Assembly (NCBI GenBank): GCA_949775045.1
Contig: OX459103.1
Location: forward strand, 14,423,896-14,487,895
From: Metridium senile
Lineage: Eukaryota > Cnidaria > Anthozoa > Actiniaria > Metridiidae
DNA length: 64,000 nt
Reading direction: 5' to 3'
Shown one piece after another: positions 1-11,800 of the stretch (its first letter is position 1; the number at the start of each line of letters is the position of its first letter). The notes under the pieces are model-generated. The model saw only the letters and a list, made by a program, of their open reading frames with translations. It did not search any database and was not told the DNA's origin. A program made the translations under genes and the position numbers.

Positions 1-93
1 GAACAGATCCATGATCCTTTGCGCCACTATAGGTTGTAGGCTTTTCACACGTGACAAACATTCTCGGAAAGGGTGTATCTATTACGGATGTAT

Positions 94-407
94 TTAGGTT
101 TTCACATAGAAAACCTCGATTTGACTGAGTGTAAATGGGCTTTCACCAGCAAAAAATGAACAGTGGGTATGTATGGAACAGCCAGGTGGAATCTGGTATC
201 GATATGGATTTGTGCACGAACCCTTGTTACTAGAAGCTAGGTTATAAATACGCAGATCATTGTGAAAAAATGGTCCGTAATTGAGATACCCATAAACAGC
301 ATCCTGACTACTTCCTCCAACGAGGCCCAGCTTCTTCGGTTGATATCCATTGATGTTAACCAATGAATATATAAACGCCTTGTTGGAGTATGAGTGTTTA
401 TTTCGTG
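94..407 (-). CDS. Exon 7 (last) of PAN-EGF-TLDc gene: C-terminal half of TLDc domain
   Basis: This is the terminal coding exon of the long minus-strand gene that begins at 38928. The acceptor AG is at 409-408. The first two bases complete a Ser codon left open by the exon ending at 5228, so the phase is 1, and the stop codon is at 94-96. Residues about 365-468 read as the end of a TLDc domain, with short motifs KAFIYSLVN, KKLGLVGG, YGPFF and the typical closing motif SQIEVFYV. TLDc domains in cnidarian secreted proteins often follow PAN and EGF modules, which fits the upstream exons. Bases upstream of the acceptor stay open by chance, so a longer apparent ORF starting at 444 is not the real exon. 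Confidence 0.82.
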
Positions 408-1270
408 CTATTAAAATATGAAATAAAACAATAATCAATAACAATGGTGGGGATATTTGATCGCTGATTGGTTAATTTATCGTTATCATGCAATTCAACG
501 ATTCTACGTATATTCTATGTTCAGGGTTTTATTCAATGTTTACTAGTTTTAAAAAGTGTGTTAATAAAAGGACTTCAATTTTTGACTAAGTTATTGCGGT
601 CTCTTGTGTATCTGCGGTACGCAGTTTTTCGCAGTTTTGGTTTCCGGTATTCGGTAAAATGCAATATTAATAACGGTATTTCAGTATTGCCAAAGTCAAA
701 TAATTTTAATTCAGGTTTTTGTTGAACTTTGTGCGGGATGGATTTTTTTGTACGGTATCGAGTGTTTTTTTATTTACTTCTCCCCAATACCCCCCTGTAT
801 AATGTAATGTAATGCAACATGCTTTGTAATCGTGTGGATGTACGGTTGAAATTTTATATATTTACACCACTTGTTTAGAATTAATAACTAGGCATGGAAA
901 TTAACGATCAATATTTTGGTGTTAAAATATATTAAATAGTGTATAACTAAACAAACTCAAATACTCTATAGTAAAATAAATATTAATTAAAACGATATAC
1001 TTCAAATGCACAAATTTGCGAAACATCAAACGAACATAATTTACAAGAAGAATAAGAAAGAAAGAAAATTGACAATAAACTAGTTTCTAATAATTTGCAA
1101 CGAATTGGAGAGATTTCGTTTGAACATTTTATTTTAGAAATAGAAATTATATAAATCTGTCAGTCTCAGAAAGTACAAATTTAAGGTAATGAGGCGAGGA
1201 TGATCTAGTGACTATTGTATGACAATTTAATACTGGTGGAAATAATTCTGAAAACACATGCATATATACT
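408..1270. other. Intron sequence, no gene seen
   Basis: AT-rich sequence of the last intron of the PAN-EGF-TLDc gene. An 85-codon ORF at 468-725 has low-complexity composition and no recognisable domain. I see no RNA gene or element here. Confidence 0.5.
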
Positions 1271-1348
1271 AAGCAAATTATTATGGCAAATCATTGTGGT
1301 GAATTAGAAAAGCAAATTATTATGGCAAATCATTGTGGTGAATTAGAA
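1271..1348. repeat. 39-bp tandem duplication, two copies
   Basis: Two perfect head-to-tail copies of a 39-bp unit that starts AAGCAAATTATTATGG. It looks like a very recent local duplication inside the intron. Confidence 0.85.
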
Positions 1349-1651
1349 ACACAAACAAAGTATGTAATATATAAAAAAATCATTATCACCACTATTATAT
1401 AATTGTTATCATTATCATATTTAGCACTGTCATAAATATTATCATCATCACTATTAGCATTATCATCATCAAAAAGCTAATTCTGAACATAGCTTCAAAA
1501 TAATTGCAAAAACAGCTACTTAACCAACAAAACTCGCACTTTTTTGTAATCGTTCTTATTTAATTGTACAATATATAATGATTTTTATATTCTATGGCGA
1601 CATATTATTACGTGATTCTACTTAATAATATAATTTAGGTTCTTATTTATA

Positions 1652-1740
1652 GTTTAATAAACGAGCAGGAGATCTAAAACCACGAGGCGAAGCCAAGGTG
1701 TTTTAGACCTGGTAAAACACGATATGTGAGTTTATTAAAC
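1652..1740. repeat. Short foldback element
   Basis: The ends are inverted copies (GTTTAATAAAC and GTTTATTAAAC). Internally AAAACCACGAGGCGAAGCC faces GGTGTTTTAGACC and GGTAAAACAC. The layout resembles the foldback at 58965-59104, which also has a GC-richer centre between AAAACAC-type arms. It is probably a tiny non-autonomous element. Confidence 0.5.
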
Positions 1741-2011
1741 GGCTTGAAAAACTCCAACCTATATATATTTTGTGTTTTTGTGAAAAAAAATTCAAGGATT
1801 TGTGAAGGTTTATTACAGAAAATTCAGGTTAAAAGTTTATATAAATTAGGGAGAATCTTTATCTTCACTTAAAACACTCGTCACGGTTACGATTTTTTTT
1901 TCAATTTCTCATGAATTATTAAAGAGGTTTTGAAATCACTATCTTATATCCACTTATATAGCTGTTAACGCCGAAGCATGTTTGGAATAAAAACACTAAT
2001 CTATATATACG

Positions 2012-2350
2012 AATTATTATTATCATCATTATTATCATCATCACTATCAGCATTGTCATTATTATCATCATCATCACTATTAGCATTGTCATTATTATCA
2101 TCATCATCACTATTAGCATTGTCATTATTATCATCATCATCACTATTAGCATTGTCATCATTATCACCATCACTATTAGCATTGTCATCATGATCATCAT
2201 CACTATTAATATTGTCAACATTATCTCATCACTATCAGCATTGTCATCATGATCATCATCACTATTAATATTGTCAACATTATCATCATCACTATCAGCA
2301 TTGTCGTCATTATCATCATCACCACTATTAGCATTGTCATCATTATCATC
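2012..2350. repeat. Imperfect TCA/TTA minisatellite
   Basis: About ten imperfect units of roughly 33-36 bp built on CACTATTAGCATTGTCAT followed by runs of TCA and TTA. Both strands stay open as Met/Ile/Thr-rich or Ser/Leu-rich frames, but these are products of the repeat. A related short TCA-rich stretch lies at 1378-1475. Confidence 0.85.
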
Positions 2351-4752
2351 AAAAAGTGATTCGAGAGCAGAGAATGGACGGACGGATATGATTTGAATAA
2401 AATCACTTCTCGGTTCCTATTTTATTAATAATATGTATCATTTCTTTTAAAATGGCAGTATGAAGTTCTTGTCAGTCTTCAAAATCGTTTTCTTTCTTGG
2501 AAGTTAACACGATGCCGCTTTAAATTCGAAATAAGTTTAAGATATGCAAATTACATTAATCTTGCCGATACATGAAATTTACAAATTTTCTACATTTTCG
2601 AGAGTGTAATACAACACGAAAAGTACATTTGCCCAAACCAATTTTACTTGTTTCGTAGAGTCCATTATTTAAACTTATCCTTGAGAAGTTTTTTTGGTAA
2701 AATTTTTGCGCAGCACATGGAAAAAACTTTGAATATATTCGCCCTATTTTTAGAGAGGATAAAAGTGTCCCCTAAAAATAAATTTATTTAAAATAGAAGG
2801 ATTTTTTAAAAGTTCATAAAAGCCTTCAAAATGTTACTTTAAATACTATTTAACAATTCTGTGGTCTTTAAACAACGATACATTTTTTAGTTTTTTAGCG
2901 ACAAGCTTTTAAAACTGGTATAAATTATCGGTCGAAAATTAGCGAATTTATCCGAAAATCTACTTTTTCGAATATCTCGAAAACTAAGCGGTATTTTACA
3001 AAACTAAATACATAGCAGTTCCTCTTATATCAGGGCCTGCCTATGGTTAAAATATGAGCGAAATCTAATTTTCAAGTCTTGCCACGAATTTGCGAAAATG
3101 TCTGTTTTTTGCTGACTATCACTCTTAATAGTGTACTACTTCTCATTTATATATGATGAATGAATCATACAATAAATATTGAATTCGACTTTCGTATGAT
3201 TTGTGTGATTTTTCACAAGCAGTGACGGAATGTCTTTGTGGCAAAAACAAGAGCCACATTCAGTAGAAAAAATGCCAGTCATATATAAAAGAAATACCGA
3301 AATGTTTTTGAAACTCATATTATTTGTGAATAAAATATTTTTTTTGACGAAAAATCGTACAATAAATATATTTTTGGAGAGGAAAACCGTTAGTTTCCGA
3401 TAAAAAGCCGCGTTTTGCCGTTTTCAAGTGTCTGAAATAAATAGTAAACAGCCGGTTTTCCGTATGATAAATACATCAAATTTTTTATTAAAATATTGCG
3501 AAGACAAATCTTTAGTAGATATTTATAATATAAGACAATGGGGTCGCTGTTTACCAGCGCTTTAATTTGTTTGAAATCAGATATAGCCGGTTCTATCAAA
3601 ATCAAACGAAACTAAATGTTCAGGATTTTTTATCCTATGGTAAAAATTGTCTAAGCAATAAAATAACCTTTCCACTGCGAAAACTGTATTTCAAAAGAAG
3701 TATCTCCTGTTCAATAAAACTATAGCGATGTGCATCCGTGGTGCATTGCGGCCGTTTATGTATATTTTGAAAATATCTATTGTTTAAAGTCGCTAGCTGT
3801 CTAATTGTTAGGAAACCGATCCCGCAATACGTGCTACTCGCTGGTTTTTTACCTTGTTCGATTCAAGCTGTCAAGTTCGAAGTGTTTGTGGTTTCGTTCA
3901 TGTACTAATAAATTATATTATGGAATCCGAAACGTTTACATCCATGGATATTACTAGATGACAACGTGAATGCATACGGTTCAAAAAAAAAAAATGCTTA
4001 TATAAACATAAATACATTCAAGAATATACTGTTTCATTTTGATAGCTTTGCCGAGTGTTGTTTAAAAAATACCTTTCACTGCAGTAGGACACTACCGGTG
4101 ATTCTTTCCAATCCAAGTGCGATTTTTTCCCTCCCTAAATAGGTCAAACACAATGCTTCTGAACCTTAGAAACTAAGATCGCCCGGTTAGACGAGGCCTT
4201 CCACGACTCCGATCGACATTTAGATCAAAAATATGTAATAAAAAACCGGAACGACTAAAACATTTTCCTCGAAAACTTTATTAGATATTAACGTTAATTA
4301 TCAAACAAGAATTGTTGACAAAGAACTTTGATAACCGAATTGAAAGATGGAAACGCATATTATCTTATAATTTTTTCTGCACAAAAATTGTTATTTTCAG
4401 TATGCAAGAAAATCACCGAGGCGCGCAATGCATCTCGGATGCACGTGGGACTTTCAGACAAAGTTTCTTAGTGAAAACTGACGTCACAACTAGAAACATT
4501 CCAGATTTTAGAGCGATTAGTACTCGCAATCAACTTTACTTTTAAACACTGATATCATAGGACCAAAGGTTTTGTTGGCAGTGGTTTTCTAGCAATACGT
4601 TCTACTACAAAACGTGAACGCCCTTCTTTAATTTGTATGAAACGTTGCAGGTTTTCGCAAAATCTATACAAAATAATTTTTCGGGATTTGTAATCTAAGT
4701 TTCAAAACGTACGTGAATATAATTATAATAATTATCATAATTTTAAATTTTG

Positions 4753-4754
<2 letters not shown>
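2351..4754. other. Intron sequence, no gene seen
   Basis: AT-rich, with only short ORFs (3136-3318, 3390-3605, 4312-4545) that lack domain features. A 24-bp sequence ending in GAGCGATTAGTACTC at 4502-4525 recurs at 5158-5181 on the other side of the ATT tract and foldback. That suggests a local duplication or rearrangement around the tract. Confidence 0.45.
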
Positions 4755-4809
<55 letters not shown>

Positions 4810-4834
4810 GATTATGATTATTATTATGATTATG

Positions 4835-4892
<58 letters not shown>
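4755..4892. repeat. ATT trinucleotide microsatellite
   Basis: A run of ATT interrupted by a few ATG triplets. It yields poly-Asn, poly-Ile and similar frames that are not genes. Confidence 0.95.
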
Positions 4893-5035
4893 GAGTACAA
4901 ACACTAAAAGTGTGCAATACTTTGCACTATTTACCACTAAATAGTGTTGATTAAACAATAGAGAACAATAGAATTAGCATAATTTAGCAGTATTTAGTGG
5001 TATTTATGTTGCACACTTTTAATGTTTGTACTCTA
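4891..5035. mobile_element. MITE-like foldback inserted in an ATT microsatellite
   Basis: A 145-bp element whose terminal 28 bp (starting TAGAGTACAAACACTAAAAG) are repeated inverted at the other end with one or two mismatches. Inverted similarity continues inward through TACCACTAAATA. ATT repeats lie on both sides, so the target was probably TA or TTA inside the microsatellite. It has no coding capacity. Confidence 0.75.
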
Positions 5036-5077
5036 TTATTATTATTATTATTGTATTTAAATATTAACGCTTGTAAA

Positions 5078-5111
<34 letters not shown>

Positions 5112-5116
5112 ATTAT
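5036..5116. repeat. ATT microsatellite, right part
   Basis: Continuation of the ATT tract on the right side of the foldback, split by a short unique stretch (about 5053-5078). Confidence 0.85.
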
Positions 5117-5227
5117 TATTAATGTTAATGAAATCAAATATAGAACTTTCATAGTTACAGATTTTAGAGCGATTAGTACTCAGCTAAATATTTACATTTT
5201 AGATTTAATTTCGTTTAAACTACTCAC

Positions 5228-5470
5228 AATGCCAAGAAATATCCGAGTATCCACCGAACACGTACGAACCTACACGGACAATAGTCACTGTCGGGCCCTT
5301 CCCGTCACATTGTGGATGGAAATACTTAGATACGTCCCAACCATCTGTAGCGGTATTCCAGCAGGTAACCCATTGGCTTGTTTTATGATATGGCTCTAGA
5401 TAGCCAATCAAAGTCTTGATATAGTTGGTATTCCCGTAGTTTATCAGTATTGATGATTTCTCAAGTCCAC
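5228..5470 (-). CDS. Exon 6 of PAN-EGF-TLDc gene: N-terminal half of TLDc domain
   Basis: The acceptor TTTTAG ends at 5471 and the donor GTGAGT begins at 5227. The exon is 243 bp and phase 1 on both sides, so it joins the EGF exon at 13189 and the last exon at 407 in frame. Residues about 284-365 contain the TLDc-type motifs GYLEP, TDGWDVSKYFHPQCDGKGPT and GSYVFGGYSDISW. In this family the aromatic FGGY(S/T)D segment sits at the middle of the domain and the next exon carries the remainder. The apparent stop codon just past the exon is in the intron. The intron upstream (5471-13188) holds the BEL element. Confidence 0.85.
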
Positions 5471-5623
5471 CTAAAACACAAAAATACGGATATTAGCTCT
5501 AGAGTGATCTGTGTTTACATTCAAAGAAACAATGCTATTGTTGATGTCGTTGTTTGTTGCAATGTTTCTGCTGCTGTTGTTGTTGTTATTGTTGCTGTTT
5601 CCTATTATTGACTATTTATGCTC

Positions 5624-5786
5624 TGTAAAGACTTAAAATGTAAACAACCAGAGAAACTCTCTTAGCCTCTATTTAGTATATTTGAACCACAATTAAGACC
5701 GAGTGAGTTATTACAAAACAAGCGAGGTTTCTGATGGTTGCGATTCCTCCTTCGCGCAAGGCACGTCGGGAATTCTCGTTGTAACA
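5624..5786 (-). repeat. 3' LTR of BEL element
   Basis: 163 bp. On the element strand it begins TGTTACAACG and ends AAGTCTTTACA, so it has the usual TG...CA borders. It matches the copy at 12101-12263 base for base as far as I can compare by eye. Confidence 0.93.
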
Positions 5787-5881
5787 TACCGGCCCCGAAT
5801 GAGCCACTGGCTTATTCTAATTACACTTTACAACGAAACTATCTAGTACAAACAATTTAAACGTTATAACTGTCAATGTTC

Positions 5882-8800
5882 TTAATTGAGTTGTCCTTCC
5901 AGTAGACACAGTTTCCTCACATCTCTTCGTAGGGTAGTAGTGGCAGTTTTGACCAGTAGTTGTCTGACCATTCCATGCTTGTCAGGGTAAACTTCTTGGA
6001 CAACGCCCTTAGGCCATTCTCCTCTTTTCACTCTGTCGTCCACGACCAGTACAAGATTACCAACTTTGAAATTACGGTGAGGAACTGTCCACTTCTGCCT
6101 GAGTTGTAAGGTTGGCAGGTATTCACGGATCCATCTCTTCCAAAAAGCATTGGCTATGGCTTGCGCTGCTCTCCAACGCTTGTTGTAGACGTCGTCTTTA
6201 GCTACAACATCTAGGGGTAGACTGGCATTGCTCTTTAACAGCAATATCTTGTTTGGCGTCAATGCTTCTGCATCAAAGGGGCTGTCAGAAACAGGCGTTA
6301 ATGGACGGTCGTTAAGGATTCTTTCTACCTCTGCCATGAGGGTCAATAGAGTCTCGTCTGATACAATCTGTTCCTGCAGTAAGGCTCTCAGTATCTTTCT
6401 CACCGACCTGATCATGCGCTCCCACACTCCTCCTTGATGACTAGCTTCGGGTGGATTGAAGTGCCACTGGACTTCATCGCGCCGTAGACGATTACCAATC
6501 TTGTCTTGATTCAAGCGTAGCAAGGCTTCACGAAGCTCTCTCTCGGCGCCTTTAAAGTTAGTGCCATTGTCACTAAAAATTTCCTTTGGTACACCACGTC
6601 TTGCCACAAATCGTTGGTATGCGCAGATAAACGAATCACTTTCCAGGGTATGTGCAATTTCTACGTGCACAGCTCTGACGGAAAGGCAGGTAAATAAACA
6701 GCCGTAACGCTTTACTCTACTGCGGCCTTGTTTAACACTTAGTGGACCAAAGTAGTCTACTCCAACTCTTGTAAATGGCGGTTCTGAGGGAACGAGTCTG
6801 GCTGCTGGGAGAGGTGCCATCATCTGCTTACCAGGTCTTGCGTTTCTTTTCTTACAATCGACACAATTGCCGATTACTCTCCTAACTGCGGAGTGTCCTT
6901 GTATAATCCAATACTTTTGTCGAATTGTTGCTAACACTTGAGTAGGACCTGAATGTCCTGCAATTACATGGTAACTTCTTACCAGTAGATCTGTAATATG
7001 GTGCTTGTTGGGTATGATAATAGGATGTTTTGCATCAAACGGTAAAGATGCTTTCTCGAGTCGTCCTCCTACTCTAAGTAGCCTGTTGTGGAGAACTGGG
7101 TTAAGTTTGCGCAAGGCACTGGTTGCACTCACAGGTTTAGTGGATTGTTCATTCTTTGTCTTGAGAATGGCATACTCATCTGGAAAGGCTTTCAATTGAA
7201 CGTGAATCACTATCACTGCTGTAGCTTGCGTTATCTCGTGGACAGTCAGAGGTCCTTGTGATAGAGTTCCTTTGAGCCTTTTAGGTAGATACTTGTGACA
7301 CATATAAGCTTTGAAGCGGATAATCCACGCAACGGCCTTCTGTAGTCGATACCACTCCGAGTAACGATTAAACAGAGTAGTAATTTTGTCTTCTTGCTTG
7401 GATATAATATTGACTTGGACTTCTTTCTTTACTTCGGGATCATCTGCCGACAGTTCTGAGATAACATCTGGTGTTGCTGGCCAAGTACTCTCGTGAGACC
7501 AAAGGAATTCTGGTCCTCTTAGCCATCGGTTGAGTTTGTCGGGGTTACAGTCGTTGATACCACGCGAGGCAATATCAGCTGGGTTGATTGCTGTATTTAC
7601 GTAGCGCCACTGTGACGTTTGTGAACTTTCTTGGATTGCGCTGACTCTGTTTGCGACGAATGTCTGAAAACGTCTTGACTGATTTCTTAAGTACTGTAAC
7701 ACAGATGTTGAGTCAGTCCAATATGTTGTACTGTCAATATGATAATCTAACGCTTGACTGATGATACTGTTCAGCTTGGTTGCAACTACAGCTGCTGATA
7801 GCTCCAGCCTGGGAATAGTAACTGTCTTCATAGGTGCGACGCGGGATTTCCCTATAACGAAGGAACAATGTATATTGTCTTTAGAGTCAATAAGACGTAG
7901 GTATGACACTGCACCGTATCCAGTTTGAGATGCGTCGCTAAAATGATGTAGTTGAACTTCTCGTAGCTGCTCGAAGTCTGGTGGTTTAAAACAGCGTGGT
8001 ACTGACACAGCTTGTAGCCTTGGTAGGTTGTTCAGCCATGTTTCCCATTCAATAAGCTTGGACTCTGGAACTCTTTCATCCCAGCTATAGTTCAAACTGC
8101 AAAGATTCTGTAGAAGTTGTTTGGTAGGTAGAATGATAGGTGCTACAAACCCTAACGGGTCATACATAGAGCTTACAGTAGAGAGGATACCTCTTCTAGT
8201 TGGTGCTTTTTCCTTCTCTACAGTTCTGAAATTAAAAGTGTCAGTTTGCATGTTCCACTGTAGTCCTAGAGTAGATTGAATTAATGGTTCTTGTAGATCC
8301 AGGTCGAGCAGCGACGTTGCTCTGTCTTTCTCTGGTATTGTAGCCAATACTTGTTTACTGTTACTGTTCCACTTCATCAAATTAAATCCTCCCTTTGAAA
8401 GAAGATCTCGTAGTTGCTTCACAAGTATGATGGCTTCATCTGTAGATGGAACAGATTTTAGGCAATCATCAACATAAAAGTTCTTGTTGACTGTTTCAAT
8501 TGTTTCAGTGTCATAGTCATTCTGATTGTCGTGGGCTGTTTTACGAAGTGAGAAACTTGCACAGCTTGGGGAAGATGTAGCCCCAAAAAGGTGTACCAGC
8601 ATCTGATGATCAGTTGGCTCCTTTGTTAGATCTCCGTCAGGCCACCACAAGAATCGTAATGAGTCTGTATCGTCTGGGCTCACCCGAACTTGATGAAACA
8701 TTCCTTTCACATCTGAAGCTAAGGCAATGAGTTCCTGTCGGAATCGCACGAGTACTCCGACCAAGCTGTTCGTAAGGTCCGGTCCTTGCAGTAAGTTGTC

Positions 8801-11800
8801 ATTTAAAGAAGTACCTTCATAACGAGCAGCACAGTCAAAAACAACCCTCACTTTGTTAGGCTTTAAAGCATGTGTAACGGGGTGGTGTGGTAGATACCAT
8901 ATACGGTCAAGTTTCTTGTCAGCTATCTCGTTGTCTGTTAACTCTCGAGCATGATTGTCATTAATGTAACTGTTCATAGTCTCTTTATACCTTTCTAGCA
9001 GTCGCGAGTCTCCGAGTAGGCGCCTCTTCAACGAGCGAAGTCTTCGTTCTGCAGAGACCCGGTTGTTTGGTAGCTTCAAGTTTGCATCCTTCCATGGGAG
9101 ACCAAGTTGATAGTGACCGTCGACGAGTTTGACAGTTGATTCCATCAAAAGCAATGCTTTCTTATCGTTGAGTGACATGGTAGCATTCGCATCAACTGCA
9201 GGATCGTTGAATTCGGCGGTAAACATCCTCTCCACTTGTTGGTGCAAGAGTTCGTCGTCTCGACGCAGGAAGTTCACACTCACATTGTCATCACATTCAG
9301 CTGTACCGAGAGGTCCCATCACTGTCCACCCTAGAGGTGTGCGTATGGCATACGGTTGACCCCTTTTACCTCTTCGTTGTTCTAGGGCCCAGTGTGCATC
9401 AGGTATATCACTGCCGATTAAAATGGTCACTTCCTTGTCCTCCAAGCAGGATATTTCGATGCCGTTGAGGTGTGGCCACGAGGCAATGTCTTTGTCGGTT
9501 GGAATACTCTGAGATGAAATGGATAACTTGTCCACTGTCCATACATTATCAAGATCAATAACTTCTGTTGTACAAGTTCCTTTAATCGTAAGCTTTACTT
9601 CACGTCCCGTCCGTTTAGTAGTTTGTCCATTTACCGTTGAGATAGAGAAGTCCTTCGGAGTGCTTTGCAGTCCAAGTTCATCAACCAGATGTTCAGTACA
9701 AAGTGTAACATCCGAACCTGGATCAAGAAGAGCATATGTCTCTATTTGTGCCGATCTGCCGTCGTCTGACATCACTGTAACTGGGACGGTGCGAAGACTT
9801 ACTCTGGCTCTTTTGTTGGTACTGGTAGAGCCGCAATGACCGGTAGCTCCGGCCCCATTTGCTTGACTACGGGTAGCTTGTGGCAAGTTCCATGCATTTG
9901 TAGTAGATGTAGTAGGTTGAACATTGTTTGTAACGTCACTATACTGAACTATTGGGTGTAAAAATGTGTGATGTTTCCGACCACACCCTTGTACTCTACA
10001 CGTGTTATCACTCCTACAGTTAGCTGCAAGATGATTTCGTCCAAGACAATTATGGCACAGTCTTGCTTGCATTGTAAATTCCCTTCTTTGTTGGGGTGTC
10101 TTTTCTTTGAATTTTTCACAACGTGTCAGCTTGTGTGGACCCGAACACATTGGGCATTTTGATGTTAAGTTTTTCGCGTCACGTGTTTGTATATCAGCTG
10201 GTGTAGACTCGAACGCATGTGTAGCTAGAGTTGTTGCCTTCGTTGTATGTCCAAAGTTGGGTTGCCTTCTGCCGAGAGTGTTCTTGTAACGGTTCAGGGG
10301 GATGTCTCTGTCAGGGGCTGAACCAACAATCATGCCGTACATAGTATTAGCAAGTGTAGCTCTTTCGTCGATGAATTTTGTTAAATGTTCAAAGTTAGGT
10401 TCTGTTCCTCGAGCAATGAGTGTTCCTGCCTTATCGGCCCATTTACCCTGTAGGTGCACTGGTAGACGTTTAACAACTTTTACAAGATTATCCGAGCTGT
10501 TAATATCAGCTTCAAAGCCCATACTGGCTAATGTTAGCTGACAGTTCTGCATTTGTGAGGCTAACTCTGTAAGACCAGCTGCATCTGAAGACTTTAGTTG
10601 AGGACCATTCACTAGACGATTGATGTACGCATGAGCAATCACATGTTTTTGGCCATATCGTGAGTGGAGAATTTCCTTGGCTTTCTCATACGCTTTCTCT
10701 TTGTCGTCAATAATAATACAGTTCTTAATCGCTTCACGTGCTTTTCCAGAGCATTGCTGAATTAGATATGTCAGCTTGGAGTCTGCATCAGTTAGTTGGC
10801 GTTCAATATTGATTTCAAAGTTCTTTATAAATGTCCAGTAATTGACAGGATTACCATCAAATGTTAAGAGTTCCTTTTTAGGCATCTCAAATCCAACCCT
10901 GAGTGATGTAGCCATGAGTGACATAGCTTCTTGCTGTTGTTTTAGTAGTAACTCTAAGTCCTTTCTTTCAACCAGTTCACTGGTAGTAGACACATGAGAT
11001 GATAACTTGCTTTCATTTACTATCACAGGGTCTTCTTTGAAATCTTGATTAGTATTAACATCTGTATGAGGGGTAGAGGTCATTGGCTCTGGCTGAGGTA
11101 GCAGGTCCTTTGTCCATTTTAGCTTGAAGCATGATGGTGTCATTAATACACTCTTGACACTGTCCTGATCGTCCTCGACCTCACACCTTGCTGATGGGAT
11201 CCCTTTGTTATTAGTTGCTCTTTCAATTTCGATCTCTTTCTGTTTAATATCCTTTAGAATATTCAATTGTTCGTTTTTAATGTCAGCAATTTCACGTTGT
11301 AATTGCGTTTGTCGTACAAGACGTTTATATTCCAGTTCGAGGCGATCGACAGCTTCTGTCATGCTATCGATACTTGCTTCACTACGTGTTTCCAGCTCAA
11401 TTCTAGTCGGGGATTTTGTAATTAAATCCTGTTGTTCGATGGAATGTGTTGAATGACGTGCTGGTGAATTAAAACGATCAATCCACTGTTCGTAGTAATT
11501 GTCAAAATCCCTTTTAACACACACGAGTTGTTCGTATGCTTGTAAAGCATCACTCTTTTCATTATCATCATCCAAAATAAGAAAGTATTTTTCATGAACG
11601 TGAACACAATTTTTGTATGCGTTGTCTAGTGTTTGTTTACGAATCATTACCTGGTTGAGATTACACGGGTCGAGCATTAGAGTTTCCATTTCTCGGTAGA
11701 TCCTGCTAAGATATCCTAGATGACCAGATTTAGACTTCTTAAGATAGCAAAGTTCGTCGACTTTAAGTTGTCCCAATGTCTTTTCGGTAGCGGGCGGCCG

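Noticed and set aside
1919..2406. Met/Ile-rich and Ser/Leu-rich ORFs
   Set aside because: Products of the TCA/TTA minisatellite.
6228..11456. Plus-strand ORFs of 60-106 codons
   Set aside because: Antisense shadows of the BEL polyprotein.
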